Assembly (NCBI GenBank): GCA_027604685.1
Contig: JADHYX010000382.1
Span: 1 to 21,201, forward strand
Reading direction: 5' to 3'
Origin: Lobulomyces angularis
Lineage: Eukaryota > Chytridiomycota > Chytridiomycetes > Lobulomycetales > Lobulomycetaceae
DNA length: 21,201 nt
Below are positions 21,165-21,201 of the stretch, piece after piece. A program made the position numbers and the translations under genes. The notes below the pieces were generated by a model that saw only the letters and a program-made list of their open reading frames with translations, had not been told where the DNA came from and did not search any database. Positions within the stretch are counted from its first letter, which is position 1. Each line of letters starts with the position of its first letter.

Positions 21165-21201
21165 CTATAGTTTATTTATAGTAAAATTACAATGAAAAAA
21201 C

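Overview
This is a very AT-rich, intron-dense eukaryotic nuclear window. All introns modelled here are GT-AG and mostly 45-170 nt, poly-T/poly-A tracts fill introns and spacers, and TATA-like boxes lie near several start codons. An SNG1/DUF3533 membrane protein, a proteinase K-like subtilase, an Hst3/Hst4-type sirtuin and a GH47 mannosidase together point to a fungus. A probable HROB homologue and the intron density favour an early-diverging (non-Dikarya) lineage; I cannot name the species. All models use the standard code. Twelve protein-coding genes fit in about 21 kb, with 53 complete introns.

Layout: (1) 9-1392, minus, secreted proteinase K-like protease, cut by the window edge just after the catalytic Ser. 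(2) 2514-4103, minus, 4-hydroxyphenylpyruvate dioxygenase, 9 exons. (3) 4942-5865, plus, Yop1/REEP ER-shaping protein, 8 exons. (4) 6119-7328, minus, HROB-like OB-fold protein, 6 exons. (5) 7419-8462, minus, intronless APH-fold kinase, its stop only 90 nt before the HROB start. (6) 9203-10747, plus, SNG1/DUF3533 protein, 3 exons. (7, 8) 11101-11718 and 12083-12652, minus, two intronless GNAT acetyltransferases that look like diverged tandem paralogues. (9) 13133-14996, plus, Hst3/Hst4-type sirtuin, 6 exons. (10) 15325-18003, minus, GH47 alpha-1,2-mannosidase, 14 exons including one of 12 nt. (11) 18883-20467, plus, secreted M28 zinc aminopeptidase, 9 exons. (12) 21009-21164, minus, last exon of an unidentified gene.

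This is not an operon or one pathway. Themes are secretory-pathway and secreted functions (subtilase, Yop1, GH47, M28), tyrosine catabolism (HPPD), and chromosome maintenance (HROB-like, sirtuin). The most notable items are the HROB-like gene, the two tiny exons, three stop-free in-frame introns, the intronless APH/GNAT genes among intron-rich neighbours, and structured inverted or direct repeats in the shared promoters at 4104-4941 and 8463-9202. No RNA genes, transposons or CRISPR arrays were recognised. All exon joins were worked out by hand from reading frame, splice signals and family motifs.
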